64,000 bases of DNA, from the NCBI GenBank assembly GCA_013696965.1, contig JACCXN010000057.1, forward strand, positions 224,216 through 288,215, read 5' to 3'. Origin of the DNA: Bacteroidota bacterium (GTDB lineage Bacteria > Bacteroidota > Bacteroidia > JACCXN01). Positions 54,558 to 64,000 of the stretch are shown one piece after another. A program made the translations under genes and the position numbers. Position 1 is the stretch's first letter. Each line of letters begins with the position of its first letter. The notes under the pieces are model-generated. The model was given only the letters and a program-made list of their open reading frames with translations. It ran no database searches and was not told where the DNA came from.

Positions 54558-56858
54558 ATGATTTTTCCTAAGCTATTTGTTTCCCTTCTGTTTTTATTAA
54601 TGGTTTTTTCTGCCTTTGGCCAAAGTCAAAAAAAATTAATAAAGTATGCGGATAAGGCATTCCTGGAGGGTGATTTTTATGGTGCATCTATTTATTACAA
54701 GCAGGCAATGGATAATGATTCTTCTCAAATTCAACTTTTGTATAAATATGCAAGTTCTTTGAGAATGTTAAATGAATATGAATCTGCAGAATATTATTTT
54801 GAAAAGGTTTATAAAAAAGATCGTGGCAGGGAATTAACAGAAACTTTATTTTGGCTGGCTTCCATGCAAAAGAACAATGCCAATTATCTTCAAGCAAAGA
54901 AGAACTTTAAAAAATTAAACAGTCAGTATAAAAAGGATAAAAACAATTACTTTTACAAAAAATCATTAAAAGAACAGGAATCCTGCGATTATGCAATGAA
55001 GCCCTTGATTAATGATTCTGTTGTTATAGAAAACATTGGTGATCCAATTAATTCAATTCATGCAGAATTTAGTCCTTTTCTTTTTGAAAGCGATTTGTAC
55101 TTTTCATCCTTAAGGATAAGTGATACAAGCACCAGGTCAATAGTTGAACCAGGGGAACTGCATTATATAAAAATTTACAAACAACCTTTTTTTAGTGAAA
55201 TTTCAAAGGACATTGAGGAATTGGATACCATCATTAATTCGCCTGGCTTCCATAGTGCCAATGGGACATTCAGCCCGGATGGAAAAAGATTTTATTTTTC
55301 AAGATGTTCCCCGGATAATAAATGTAAAATTTATGAATCTAAAGTGGAAGATGGTATTCATGGTATTTCAGTTGAACTTGAAGATAAAATAAATTTACCC
55401 GGCTTTACATCCACACAACCTTCAATATCTGGGTTTGATTCTGATCAGGAAATCTTGCTTTTTGTATCAGATAGAAATGGGGGAGAGGGAGGCTTGGATA
55501 TTTGGTATTCCATGTTTAAATCAGGAAAATTTTCAACACCAGTTAATGCAGGAAAATTGGTAAATTCAATTGAAAATGAGGTTACACCATTCTACCATAC
55601 ATCTTCCCAGACTCTTTATTTTAGTTCATCTTGGCACAATGGATCAGGAGGGATGGATATATTTAAATCACAGGGTGTGCCCGGAAGTTTTAAAGAACCT
55701 GAAAATCTTGGAAATCCAATTAATAGCTGTGCAAATGATTTGTATTTTACAATCGATTCCGCTGGTGTTTCAGGATTTTTAGCTTCAAATCGTAAAGGCG
55801 GGCATGCTGCACAAGGTGAAACCTGTTGCAATGATATTTACCATTTTCAGTTTCCCCAAACCCTTATTGAGCAGGATTCTCTTCCACCCACTGTTTATAC
55901 AACTTTAGAACAAATTAATAAATATTTGCCTGTTACCTTATATTTTCATAATGATGAGCCAAATCCAAGAACAACAGATACTATCACCTTTAAAAATTAC
56001 ATGAAAACTTATGAATCCTATTTGGGGCTTAAAGAACAATATAAAAAAGAATACAGTACTGGATTAAAAGGTGTTGATATTCAGGAGGCTACTGAGATTA
56101 TTGAAGTATTCTTTGAGGATTTTGTATCAAAAGGTGTAGATGATCTTGAAATGTTTACTCGAATTTTATTTGATGTATTAAAAGAAGGACAGCAAATTGA
56201 ATTAACAGTTAAAGGTTATGCAAGTCCTCTTGCAAAGTCAGACTATAATTTAAAGTTGACAAAAAGAAGAATAAGTAGTCTAAAGAATTATTTAAATGAA
56301 TTTGAAAATGGAATTTTCAAATCTTTTATGGATGGAACTGCGGAAAATGGAGGCTTACTAACACTTGTTGAAATGCCTTTTGGCTCGTTCAAGGCCAATG
56401 AAATGGTGAGCAGCAATTTGCAGGATCTTAAAAATTCAGTATACAGCAAAGCAGCAGCAATGGAACGAAAAATTGAAATTATTGCAGTATCTGTTAAAGA
56501 TTCGGTAAAAATAAGATTAGATGATTTGCAAGAAGAAAAATTTGCGGAAATTTTTGTAGAGGATAAAATATTTAACTTTGGAAAAATTAATTACGGTGAA
56601 GTAGTGGAACATACTTTTCTCATTAAAAACACAGGCGATTCGGATTTAATTATTTACAATGCAAGCGGAAGTTGTGGTTGTACAATTCCTCAATGGAGTA
56701 AAGAACCTGTTCTCCCAGGTGAACAGGCTGCTATAAAAGTTAAGTTTGATTCAAAAGGGAAAATGGGAAATCAAAGCAATACCGTCACTTTAATAAGCAA
56801 TGCGGTTCCCAATGTAACAGTACTAACTGTATCTGCAGAAGTGCTATTAAAGAAATAA
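54558..56858 (+). CDS. PD40-OmpA protein with C-terminal DUF1573 domain
   Basis: 766 residues. The signal peptide ends VFSAFGQSQ. TPR-like helices (about 25-125: FLEGDFYGASIYYKQAMDND, YESAEYYFEKVYKKD) are followed by PD40/WD40-like propeller blades (about 160-430: FSPDGKRFYFSRCSPDNKCK, FVSDRNGGEGGLDIWYSMFK, LYFSSSWHNGSGGMDIFKS). Next is an OmpA-type peptidoglycan-binding domain (about 480-640) with ELTVKGYASPLAKSDYNLKL. Finally a DUF1573 domain (about 668-766) has FNFGKINYGEVVEHTF, SGSCGCTIPQWSKEPVLPGE. TPR-PD40-OmpA proteins resemble PorE-like T9SS parts; the DUF1573 fusion is unusual. It lies 12 bases after the SprF gene. Confidence 0.88.
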   Translation: MIFPKLFVSLLFLLMVFSAFGQSQKKLIKYADKAFLEGDFYGASIYYKQAMDNDSSQIQLLYKYASSLRMLNEYESAEYYFEKVYKKDRGRELTETLFWLASMQKNNANYLQAKKNFKKLNSQYKKDKNNYFYKKSLKEQESCDYAMKPLINDSVVIENIGDPINSIHAEFSPFLFESDLYFSSLRISDTSTRSIVEPGELHYIKIYKQPFFSEISKDIEELDTIINSPGFHSANGTFSPDGKRFYFSRCSPDNKCKIYESKVEDGIHGISVELEDKINLPGFTSTQPSISGFDSDQEILLFVSDRNGGEGGLDIWYSMFKSGKFSTPVNAGKLVNSIENEVTPFYHTSSQTLYFSSSWHNGSGGMDIFKSQGVPGSFKEPENLGNPINSCANDLYFTIDSAGVSGFLASNRKGGHAAQGETCCNDIYHFQFPQTLIEQDSLPPTVYTTLEQINKYLPVTLYFHNDEPNPRTTDTITFKNYMKTYESYLGLKEQYKKEYSTGLKGVDIQEATEIIEVFFEDFVSKGVDDLEMFTRILFDVLKEGQQIELTVKGYASPLAKSDYNLKLTKRRISSLKNYLNEFENGIFKSFMDGTAENGGLLTLVEMPFGSFKANEMVSSNLQDLKNSVYSKAAAMERKIEIIAVSVKDSVKIRLDDLQEEKFAEIFVEDKIFNFGKINYGEVVEHTFLIKNTGDSDLIIYNASGSCGCTIPQWSKEPVLPGEQAAIKVKFDSKGKMGNQSNTVTLISNAVPNVTVLTVSAEVLLKK

Positions 56859-56908
56859 ATGAATTCATTTTAATAAATAATTTAATGCCTTATATCAACT
56901 AAAAAACA

Positions 56909-57340
56909 ATGGAAGTTTACATACATTTTAAAGAAGTAAATTCAGATTTTAGCAAGCAAATCGCAGATCAATTTTTTGAAGGAAAAGAAAGTGAAGATAA
57001 CATCAAGTATTCCTGGGAAGACGAGGTGAAAATTACTGAGGATGTAGTTGATTTTAAAATCATTAATCGTGCTGTTTACAATTTAAAAGGAAATTTTGCT
57101 GATGATAAGGCTTTTAGCTTTGATATTCCTGATATGACTATTTGTGAATCAAAAACCATTTCAGGAAATATAGTGCAATTTGCTGTTTCAGGTAAACTAA
57201 TTAAGCAAACTGAAAAAAGATACGACAACCAAAAGGAAATAATGCATTTTTATTTTTATTTGTTTGATAGATTTCCAGTAAAAAACCCCTTTCCGGGTGT
57301 TTATATTCTCGCCAAACATTTCCCTGAGGAATTGAAATAA
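56909..57340 (+). CDS. Conserved hypothetical protein, unknown function
   Basis: 143 residues, no signal peptide. It reads MEVYIHFKEVNSDFSKQIAD-QFFEGKESEDNIKYSWEDE, then beta-rich KITEDVVDFKIINRAVYNLK, AFSFDIPDMTICESKTISGN, EIMHFYFYLFDRFPVKNPFP and ends YILAKHFPEELK. Cytoplasmic and acidic in the first half. I do not recognise the family. It lies 50 bases after the OmpA gene and upstream of gyrB, probably a separate unit. Confidence 0.6.
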   Translation: MEVYIHFKEVNSDFSKQIADQFFEGKESEDNIKYSWEDEVKITEDVVDFKIINRAVYNLKGNFADDKAFSFDIPDMTICESKTISGNIVQFAVSGKLIKQTEKRYDNQKEIMHFYFYLFDRFPVKNPFPGVYILAKHFPEELK

Positions 57341-57460
57341 AACATTCATTATTTAATTACTTGATTTACGGCAATATAAACCGTTTTTTTTTGTTAATTA
57401 AATGTTGATAAATCACCTGATTTTATAAGGATTTCAAAGGGTTTTTATAAGGTGGTTTTG

Positions 57461-57468
57461 TATGTTTG
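57461..57468 (+). promoter_or_regulatory. Candidate -7 element (TATGTTTG) upstream of gyrB
   Basis: Exact TAnnTTTG match, 38 bases before the gyrB ATG. No -33 TTG at the expected distance. Confidence 0.45.
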
Positions 57469-57499
57469 TATAGTATAAAAAAATCAAAACAAAATTTAA

Positions 57500-59461
<1,962 letters not shown>

Positions 59462-59472
59462 TACTAAATTTT

Positions 59473-59525
59473 ATAATCAAAAAGAAAGGCCGGTTCAAAT
59501 TGAACCGGCCTTTCTTTTTGATTAT
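59473..59525 (+). terminator. 53-base near-perfect palindromic terminator shared by convergent genes
   Basis: Two 26-base arms are exactly complementary around a single central A, with GGCCGGTTCAA at the core and a run of A then T at the ends. Both strands end in a T-run, so it can stop gyrB and the minus-strand locus ending at 59554. Confidence 0.92.
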
Positions 59526-59553
59526 CTTTTCCTGTTAGAAATAGATATAGAAT

Positions 59554-59817
59554 TTATTCAGGAATCCTTTTGCTGGAATAAGTTACATTTCCTTTTTTAT
59601 TTGTAGAAGTTGTATCAGAAGGAACTTCTTTAGGCAAAGAAGATGGAATTCTTTGATTTGATGTAGCTTTTTGAGTGTTTTTTTCTTCCATAATTTCAGG
59701 AGCCGTTTGAATTGACCTTTCTGAATTTAAATTGTTTGTTATCCTTTTAGAACTTTCTTGAGCATAACTATTAATTACTATCAAAGTAAATAATAAAACA
59801 AAAGCTGTAAGTTTCAT
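59554..59817 (-). CDS. Small secreted protein at the end of the collagen-like locus
   Basis: 87 residues: a signal peptide (1-19, MKLTAFVLLFTLIVINSYA) followed by a polar, low-complexity segment with no predicted fold (QESSKRITNNLNSERSIQTA, EKNTQKATSNQRIPSSLP). It begins 7 bases after the collagen-like gene and is probably cotranscribed. The repeated SSKRI(T/P) pattern near both ends of the mature part (QESSKRITNN and YSSKRIPE) is notable. Function is unknown. Confidence 0.6.
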   Translation of the reverse strand: MKLTAFVLLFTLIVINSYAQESSKRITNNLNSERSIQTAPEIMEEKNTQKATSNQRIPSSLPKEVPSDTTSTNKKGNVTYSSKRIPE

Positions 59818-59824
59818 ACTATTT

Positions 59825-61534
59825 TTAATTTAAAATCATAATTGTCATTTCACCAGGATTGGTATCTGTAGCTGCATTTCCACCAATATCAACGGTAGTG
59901 TTACCACTCAATCTTGCAGTTCTTAACTGTATAGTATGTGTTCCTGCTGCAACGGTAAACATTGAATTTATAGCACAGGTATTAAATGAATTTGCATTTG
60001 TTGGATTTACTATTGTAAATCTATTCCAGCCTCCCGATACTAAAGCCGCACCATTTAGATAAACTACCATATCAACATTGGCATATAAGCCAGAACTTGT
60101 AGAGGTATTTCTAGCTCCAATAGTTGCCCATACAATAACGGTTGATGGTGCTGTTACAGTAAAAGTTTGGGTTATTCCAGGTTGCAACACATACGCTGTT
60201 GAACTTATTCCTAGTCTTGCTCCTGTTCCATAAACGTGGAAATTTTGAAAGATACCAGTTGCTCCAGTTGCACCAATTGATCCAGTTGCACCAATAGCAC
60301 CGGTTGCTCCGTTAGTTCCAGTTGCGCCATTAGTCCCGTTTGTTCCAGCTGCACCGGTTGCTCCATTAGTTCCATTAGTTCCAGCTGCGCCTGTTGCACC
60401 GGTTGTTCCTGCTGCGCCAGTTGCTCCATTAGTCCCGTTTGTTCCAGCTGCTCCTGTTGCGCCAATTGATCCTGTTGCGCCATTTGATCCTGTTGCTCCT
60501 GTTGCACCAGTTGCTCCAGTTGCACCGTTAATTCCATTTGCTCCATTTGCTCCCGTTGTTCCTTGCGGACCTTGCACTCCGATTTGACCGGTTGCTCCTG
60601 TTGCTCCGTTAATTCCATTTGCTCCCGTTGCTCCATTTGCTCCTGTTTCCCCTTGCGGACCTTGCACTCCGATTTGTCCAGTTGCTCCTGTTGCACCGTT
60701 TATTCCATTTGCTCCTGTTGCACCTTGTGGACCTTGCACCCCCATTTGACCAGTTGCTCCAGTTGAACCTTGAGGACCTTGCACTCCAATTTGTCCTGTT
60801 GCTCCTTGAGGGCCAGTTGGGCCAATTGAAGCCGTACCCGCACAATCATTTGAATCCCAGTTTCCATCATTGTTTATATCCTCGGATGGATCATTTATTC
60901 CATTTCCATTTAAATCCCAGCAAGGAGTACCATTTGCTCCAGTGGGTCCAGTTGAACCGTTAATCCCAGTAGCCCCTGTTGTTCCATTAATACCATTAGT
61001 TCCATTCGCACCAGTAGCTCCTGTTATACCATCCAATCCGTTAGTACCATCAGCACCAGTAGCTCCTGTTGTACCATTTATTCCGTTAGTGCCTGTAGCA
61101 CCTGTTGTTCCATTTATTCCATTGCTTCCATTAGATCCCGTTGCACCAGTTGTTCCGTTTATTCCATTAGTTCCATCAGTTCCATTAGTTCCATTAGTTC
61201 CATTAGTTCCATTAGCACCGGTAGGGCCGGTGGGACCTATAGGACCAGCTCCAGCTCCAATTGCCCTCCAAAATATACCATCAAAATAATAAAATATATT
61301 ATCTGTAATTTGATAAATCAATAATCCTGTAGCAGGAGTTCCAGGTGCAATGTTTACTGTAATTGTATCTGTCCTTGGTATTAATATTCCTTTATCAGAA
61401 GATTTTAAATCAAGAATTGCTGAAGGGTCAGGAGTAACTGTTCCTATTCCAACATTGTCTTGGGCTGTAGTAATAAATAATGAGCAGAAATAAACAACAG
61501 CTATTAGTCCTAATTTTTGTAAACCTTTATTCAT
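59825..61534 (-). CDS. Collagen-like fibre protein with Ca-binding-type insert and C-terminal globular domain
   Basis: 569 residues. Signal peptide (1-25). N-terminal head [53 protein letters not shown], a motif common at the base of Bacteroidota fibre proteins. Gly-X-Y block 1 (about 93-202: [19 protein letters not shown]) is interrupted by [20 protein letters not shown] (205-), an acidic EF-hand/dockerin-like motif with two Asn/Asp loops. Gly-X-Y block 2 (about 240-426) follows, then a C-terminal domain of about 140 residues ([37 protein letters not shown]) resembling a C1q-like or tail-tip jelly-roll. It is probably a trimeric surface fibre. It is the likely target of the linked ECF sigma factor. 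Confidence 0.85.
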   Translation of the reverse strand: MNKGLQKLGLIAVVYFCSLFITTAQDNVGIGTVTPDPSAILDLKSSDKGILIPRTDTITVNIAPGTPATGLLIYQITDNIFYYFDGIFWRAIGAGAGPIGPTGPTGANGTNGTNGTNGTDGTNGINGTTGATGSNGSNGINGTTGATGTNGINGTTGATGADGTNGLDGITGATGANGTNGINGTTGATGINGSTGPTGANGTPCWDLNGNGINDPSEDINNDGNWDSNDCAGTASIGPTGPQGATGQIGVQGPQGSTGATGQMGVQGPQGATGANGINGATGATGQIGVQGPQGETGANGATGANGINGATGATGQIGVQGPQGTTGANGANGINGATGATGATGATGSNGATGSIGATGAAGTNGTNGATGAAGTTGATGAAGTNGTNGATGAAGTNGTNGATGTNGATGAIGATGSIGATGATGIFQNFHVYGTGARLGISSTAYVLQPGITQTFTVTAPSTVIVWATIGARNTSTSSGLYANVDMVVYLNGAALVSGGWNRFTIVNPTNANSFNTCAINSMFTVAAGTHTIQLRTARLSGNTTVDIGGNAATDTNPGEMTIMILN

Positions 61535-61802
61535 ATGATAGATCTATAGTAAATAAAACACTAAAGTATAAAAAATTCCCATTTTTATATTCTTTTTGTA
61601 TAAATATTAATTTTTTTCTTTCAATTTAAAATGATTCTACATGAATATTATTACAAATATTTATGTATTTACCATCCTGTTTGCTTGAAATACTGAAACA
61701 CTGTTTACTTTAACTGTTCGTGGAATTAATATTCCTTTATCTGAAGATTTTTAATGCAGAATAGATGAGGGTTTAATGCTTTTTAAGATTTGAAGGTTTA
61801 AA
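61535..61802. other. Intergenic region holding a gene remnant
   Basis: About 270 AT-rich bases between the anti-sigma-like gene and the collagen-like gene. Apart from the remnant at 61700-61775, nothing was found. Confidence 0.4.
61700..61775 (-). pseudogene. Remnant of the N-terminal head of a collagen-like/fibre gene
   Basis: On the minus strand this reads KPSSILH[16 protein letters not shown], matching [20 protein letters not shown] of the neighbouring collagen-like protein in frame except for one stop. It has no start, no repeat region and no tail: a decayed duplicate or the result of a deletion. Confidence 0.7.
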
Positions 61803-63110
61803 TTATCGTCTGATTATAGTAATATTACCAAAGTACGATTTTATTTCCCCATCATTTTGATTGATATTTACAACCCATAAAAATGTTGTTCCTGTATGAA
61901 ATTCATCTCCTGATTTAAAACTTCGTCCATCCCATGGTTTACTTGCATCTTTTGTTTTATAAACTAAAGATCCTGAACGATCATAAATTAACATTTCAAA
62001 AGAAAATTCTGATATTTCAAGTGCTTTAGGAATAAAATTATCATTTAATCCATCGCCATCAGGTGAAAATACATTTGGAGCCAAAAGAGGATTGTTCTCC
62101 TCAAATACAATCGTTTTTGCAATACTATCCTTACAGCCATCTGGGTTTTTAGCTATCAATTTTACCTGATAATTGCCTCTGGATAAGTATATGTGTTTTG
62201 GAGTTTTCTCATAGGAAAACTGATTGTCCCCAAAACTCCATATCCATTCAGTGGTATTGTTGCAATTGCCCGAAAATTCAGCCCCATGATTTACAGAACC
62301 GGAATTAAAAGTCTTCCAATCAAAATTTGCATCAGGAGTATTAATTGGATCAATATTAAATTGTTTTTTTGAACCGGAAATTTTATTGTTTTCCTTATCA
62401 TAAACATTTAAAACAACCATAAAACTTCCTGGATTGCGATATTGATGAATTGGATTAATATTTTTGCTACTCATCCCATCACCGAAATTCCATTCATAGC
62501 TATAGCTGTCATTTGGATTATCCAAAGTAAACTTCGATAACAGATCACATTTTGAGAGACGTTCAATTGTGAAATTCGAATTGTATAATGTTCCTGAATT
62601 GTTTTTTATGGATTTTACATTGTCTTTTATTTCAGTCTCATTTTCAGTGGAAACTTGATTTAATATTTGTTGAAATGCAATAGTTTCAGACTTTATTACG
62701 GAAAGATTGTTTTGTATCTGTTCTTGATGTTTATCAGGGATAGAATTAATTATACCACTGATATTTTCCGAATCAGAAATAATTGCTTTTTCAGCTATTA
62801 TTACATTTTTGTCTTTTGCTGGTGTTTCTGGAATTACATGATTCCCTATTCCATTTTCTTGAGCAATAATAGGTGATCCAAGGTCATATAAATAATAACA
62901 AATAAAACTGGTTATTAATAATAGACTTACTCCTCCAAGTTTTATTCCAGAAGAACCAAACCAATTTGTTTTACTTGATTTCCCAATTGGCGAATTCTCA
63001 AGTTTTTGGCTCATTTCAGTCCAATGACCTGGATTGTATTCAACTTCATAATTCTCAAAAGAATCTTTAATGAAGTCTTCAAAACCATTGTTTTCTTTAT
63101 TGTGATTCAT
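61803..63110 (-). CDS. Single-span anti-sigma-like protein with PKD and CHU_C (T9SS type B-like) outer region
   Basis: 435 residues. The cytoplasmic N-terminus (1-50) has FEDFIKDSFENYEVEYNPGHW-TEMSQKLE, a pattern seen in Bacteroidota proteins encoded after ECF sigma factors and proposed to bind them. One membrane helix (about 56-72, GGVSLLLITSFICYYLY) follows, then an external linker. Two PKD-like domains (about 170-320) have YEWNFGDGMSSKNINPIHQY and WIWSFGDNQFSYEKTPKHIY. The C-terminus has APNVFSPDGDGLNDNFIPKA, YDRSGSLVYKT and TTFLWVVNINQNDGEIKSYF, the CHU_C/type B sorting signature. Its start overlaps the sigma gene by 14 bases. A membrane-tethered protein with a T9SS-like signal is odd. 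Confidence 0.75.
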   Translation of the reverse strand: MNHNKENNGFEDFIKDSFENYEVEYNPGHWTEMSQKLENSPIGKSSKTNWFGSSGIKLGGVSLLLITSFICYYLYDLGSPIIAQENGIGNHVIPETPAKDKNVIIAEKAIISDSENISGIINSIPDKHQEQIQNNLSVIKSETIAFQQILNQVSTENETEIKDNVKSIKNNSGTLYNSNFTIERLSKCDLLSKFTLDNPNDSYSYEWNFGDGMSSKNINPIHQYRNPGSFMVVLNVYDKENNKISGSKKQFNIDPINTPDANFDWKTFNSGSVNHGAEFSGNCNNTTEWIWSFGDNQFSYEKTPKHIYLSRGNYQVKLIAKNPDGCKDSIAKTIVFEENNPLLAPNVFSPDGDGLNDNFIPKALEISEFSFEMLIYDRSGSLVYKTKDASKPWDGRSFKSGDEFHTGTTFLWVVNINQNDGEIKSYFGNITIIRR

Positions 63111-63672
63111 TGTTAACTAACTTAAGTTGTAATATTTTTTTTAAATTTTGCTTGGCTTTTGAATAATTAGATTTGGATGTCCCAATACTTATATTTAATT
63201 CGTTTGCAATTTGCTGATGTGAATAACCATCTACGGCATAAAGATTAAACACTGTTTTATAAGCGGGAGAAAGTCTTTGAATTGCTTCTAAAAGATCAGC
63301 AGTTTTAATTTTTTTCGAAATTAAATTTTCCTCGGGATCCTCTTCTACAAAATCTATGTTTTCAAGCTGTATGTTCGTGTCAAATAATTTAATAGCACTC
63401 TTGTTTTTTCTAAAATTATCAATGGCAGTATTTACCATAATTCTTCTTAACCAACCCTCAAATGATCCTATAAAATCAAACTTAGATAAGCTATTAAAGA
63501 CTTTAATAAATCCTTCCTGCAAAATATCTTTTGCCTCATCAGAATCATTCGTATATCTTAAACAAATAACCATCATTTTACCATAATACATTTTATATAG
63601 CATTTCCTGACATTTTTTGTCTCCATTTTTGCATCCTGAAACTATTTCAATTATGTTCTTATCTTGAGACAT
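63097..63672 (-). CDS. ECF-type RNA polymerase sigma factor
   Basis: A 191-residue extracytoplasmic-function sigma factor. Region 2 (about 20-95) has YKMYYGKMMVICLRYTNDSD, EAKDILQEGFIKVFNSLSKF and FEGWLRRIMVNTAIDNFRKN. Region 4 (about 125-185) has LLEAIQRLSPAYKTVFNLYA, DGYSHQQIANELNISIGTSK and SNYSKAKQNLKKILQ, a helix-turn-helix. Its gene overlaps the start of the PKD/CHU_C membrane gene by 14 bases, so the two are translationally coupled, as in sigma/anti-sigma pairs. The target promoters are unknown; the downstream collagen-like gene is the natural candidate. Confidence 0.92.
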   Translation of the reverse strand: MSQDKNIIEIVSGCKNGDKKCQEMLYKMYYGKMMVICLRYTNDSDEAKDILQEGFIKVFNSLSKFDFIGSFEGWLRRIMVNTAIDNFRKNKSAIKLFDTNIQLENIDFVEEDPEENLISKKIKTADLLEAIQRLSPAYKTVFNLYAVDGYSHQQIANELNISIGTSKSNYSKAKQNLKKILQLKLVNNESQ

Positions 63673-64000
63673 TATCTTAATTCACTTTAATGACGAGGTT
63701 ATAATTAATAGGTTGCTTGTGAATGAGTTTTTAATATAATAAGTACTATAAAGCGTATTTGCAATTTTTTGATTGTTAAGAAACAAGGATAGTTTTGATT
63801 TTCCTAAATAAATAAAAAAACAGGCTCCAACTATTTATTAATATAAAAGTCTGAATAATTTTTAATTAATTATCAATGTTGTCCTAAACAATTTTTAGGT
63901 TAAGCAAAACTACTGATTTCATTGAACAAATTCATCAGTATTTAACAATTTCAAAAAAGAACCCCTTGTATAAAATCTTGTGGTGGGTCATTGTATTCCT
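63673..64000. other. AT-rich region upstream of the sigma gene, no gene seen
   Basis: About 330 bases on the right edge with long A/T runs and no coding frame. It probably carries the sigma gene promoter; no TAnnTTTG box was found on the minus strand. Confidence 0.4.

Noticed and set aside
60211-60696. 161-codon minus-strand frame rich in Gln/Glu/Leu inside the collagen-like gene
   Set aside because: It is a shifted frame of the Gly-X-Y repeat DNA; the repetition keeps several frames open. The collagen reading has signal peptide, head and tail.
60300-61230. Possible CRISPR or minisatellite array from the regular DNA repeats
   Set aside because: The repeats are in-frame Gly-X-Y codons of a protein, with no spacers and no cas genes nearby.
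60619-61289. Plus-strand frames (60619-60963 and 60870-61289) rich in Pro, Val, Leu across the collagen-like gene
   Set aside because: These are antisense shadows of the low-complexity GXY repeat and have no start context or domain.

Overview
The window comes from the chromosome of an AT-rich member of the Bacteroidota, most likely a free-living Cytophaga/Sphingobacteria/Chitinophaga-type lineage. The evidence is a type IX secretion (T9SS) component next to ubiE (PorT), a PorP/SprF protein, type A and type B T9SS sorting domains, a TonB-dependent receptor with a carboxypeptidase-like N-domain, a TamL-type Omp85 lipoprotein, PD40-OmpA and CHU_C domains, and TAnnTTTG-type -7 promoter elements. 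Gene starts usually have A-rich leaders rather than Shine-Dalgarno sites, and TTG starts are frequent. I see no tRNA, rRNA, CRISPR array, transposase, integrase or prophage module.

Layout. 1-7.3 kb: the start of a large TPR protein, ftsE, xseA-xseB, two glycosyltransferases in tandem, then murB. 7.3-15.2 kb: mnmD, a secreted TapB-like protein, aroB-aroA, a TonB-dependent receptor and proline dehydrogenase. 15.3-23.2 kb: a SpoIIAA-like protein, a pirin without its metal ligands, an NtrC-like regulator without a DNA-binding domain, an AI-2E-type exporter, an L,D-transpeptidase lipoprotein, a DJ-1/PfpI protein, a YdeI-like protein and a small membrane protein. 23.3-29.1 kb: an aminotransferase, a heptose-7-phosphate kinase, a TrkH-type K+ transporter, ubiE and porT. 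29.2-38.7 kb: housekeeping genes (COG2509 flavoprotein, SpoU methyltransferase, tamL, class I aldolase, accD, rpsO, pnp). 38.8-48.2 kb: more accessory genes, namely an MpaB-like oxygenase, a repeat lipoprotein, a PepSY-like protein, a T9SS-exported metallophosphoesterase, a multispan protein, a RhlE-type helicase and an MFS exporter. This stretch also holds a REP-like dispersed repeat and a duplicated leader.

48.3-56.9 kb is a compact surface/secretion operon: a 1752-residue type B T9SS cargo with four regular 160-residue repeats, a PorP/SprF protein overlapping it by 4 nt, and a PD40-OmpA protein fused to DUF1573. gyrB follows and ends at a 53-nt near-perfect palindromic terminator.

59.5-63.7 kb, on the minus strand, is a regulatory and surface locus: an ECF sigma factor; an overlapping single-span, anti-sigma-like protein whose outer part is PKD + CHU_C (a T9SS type B signature); a decayed fragment of a tail-fibre-like gene; a collagen-like fibre protein with a Ca-binding-type insert; and a small secreted protein. 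This locus, and the giant-protein operon, are the most unusual systems here. Functions are inferred from motifs read by eye; no database search was run.
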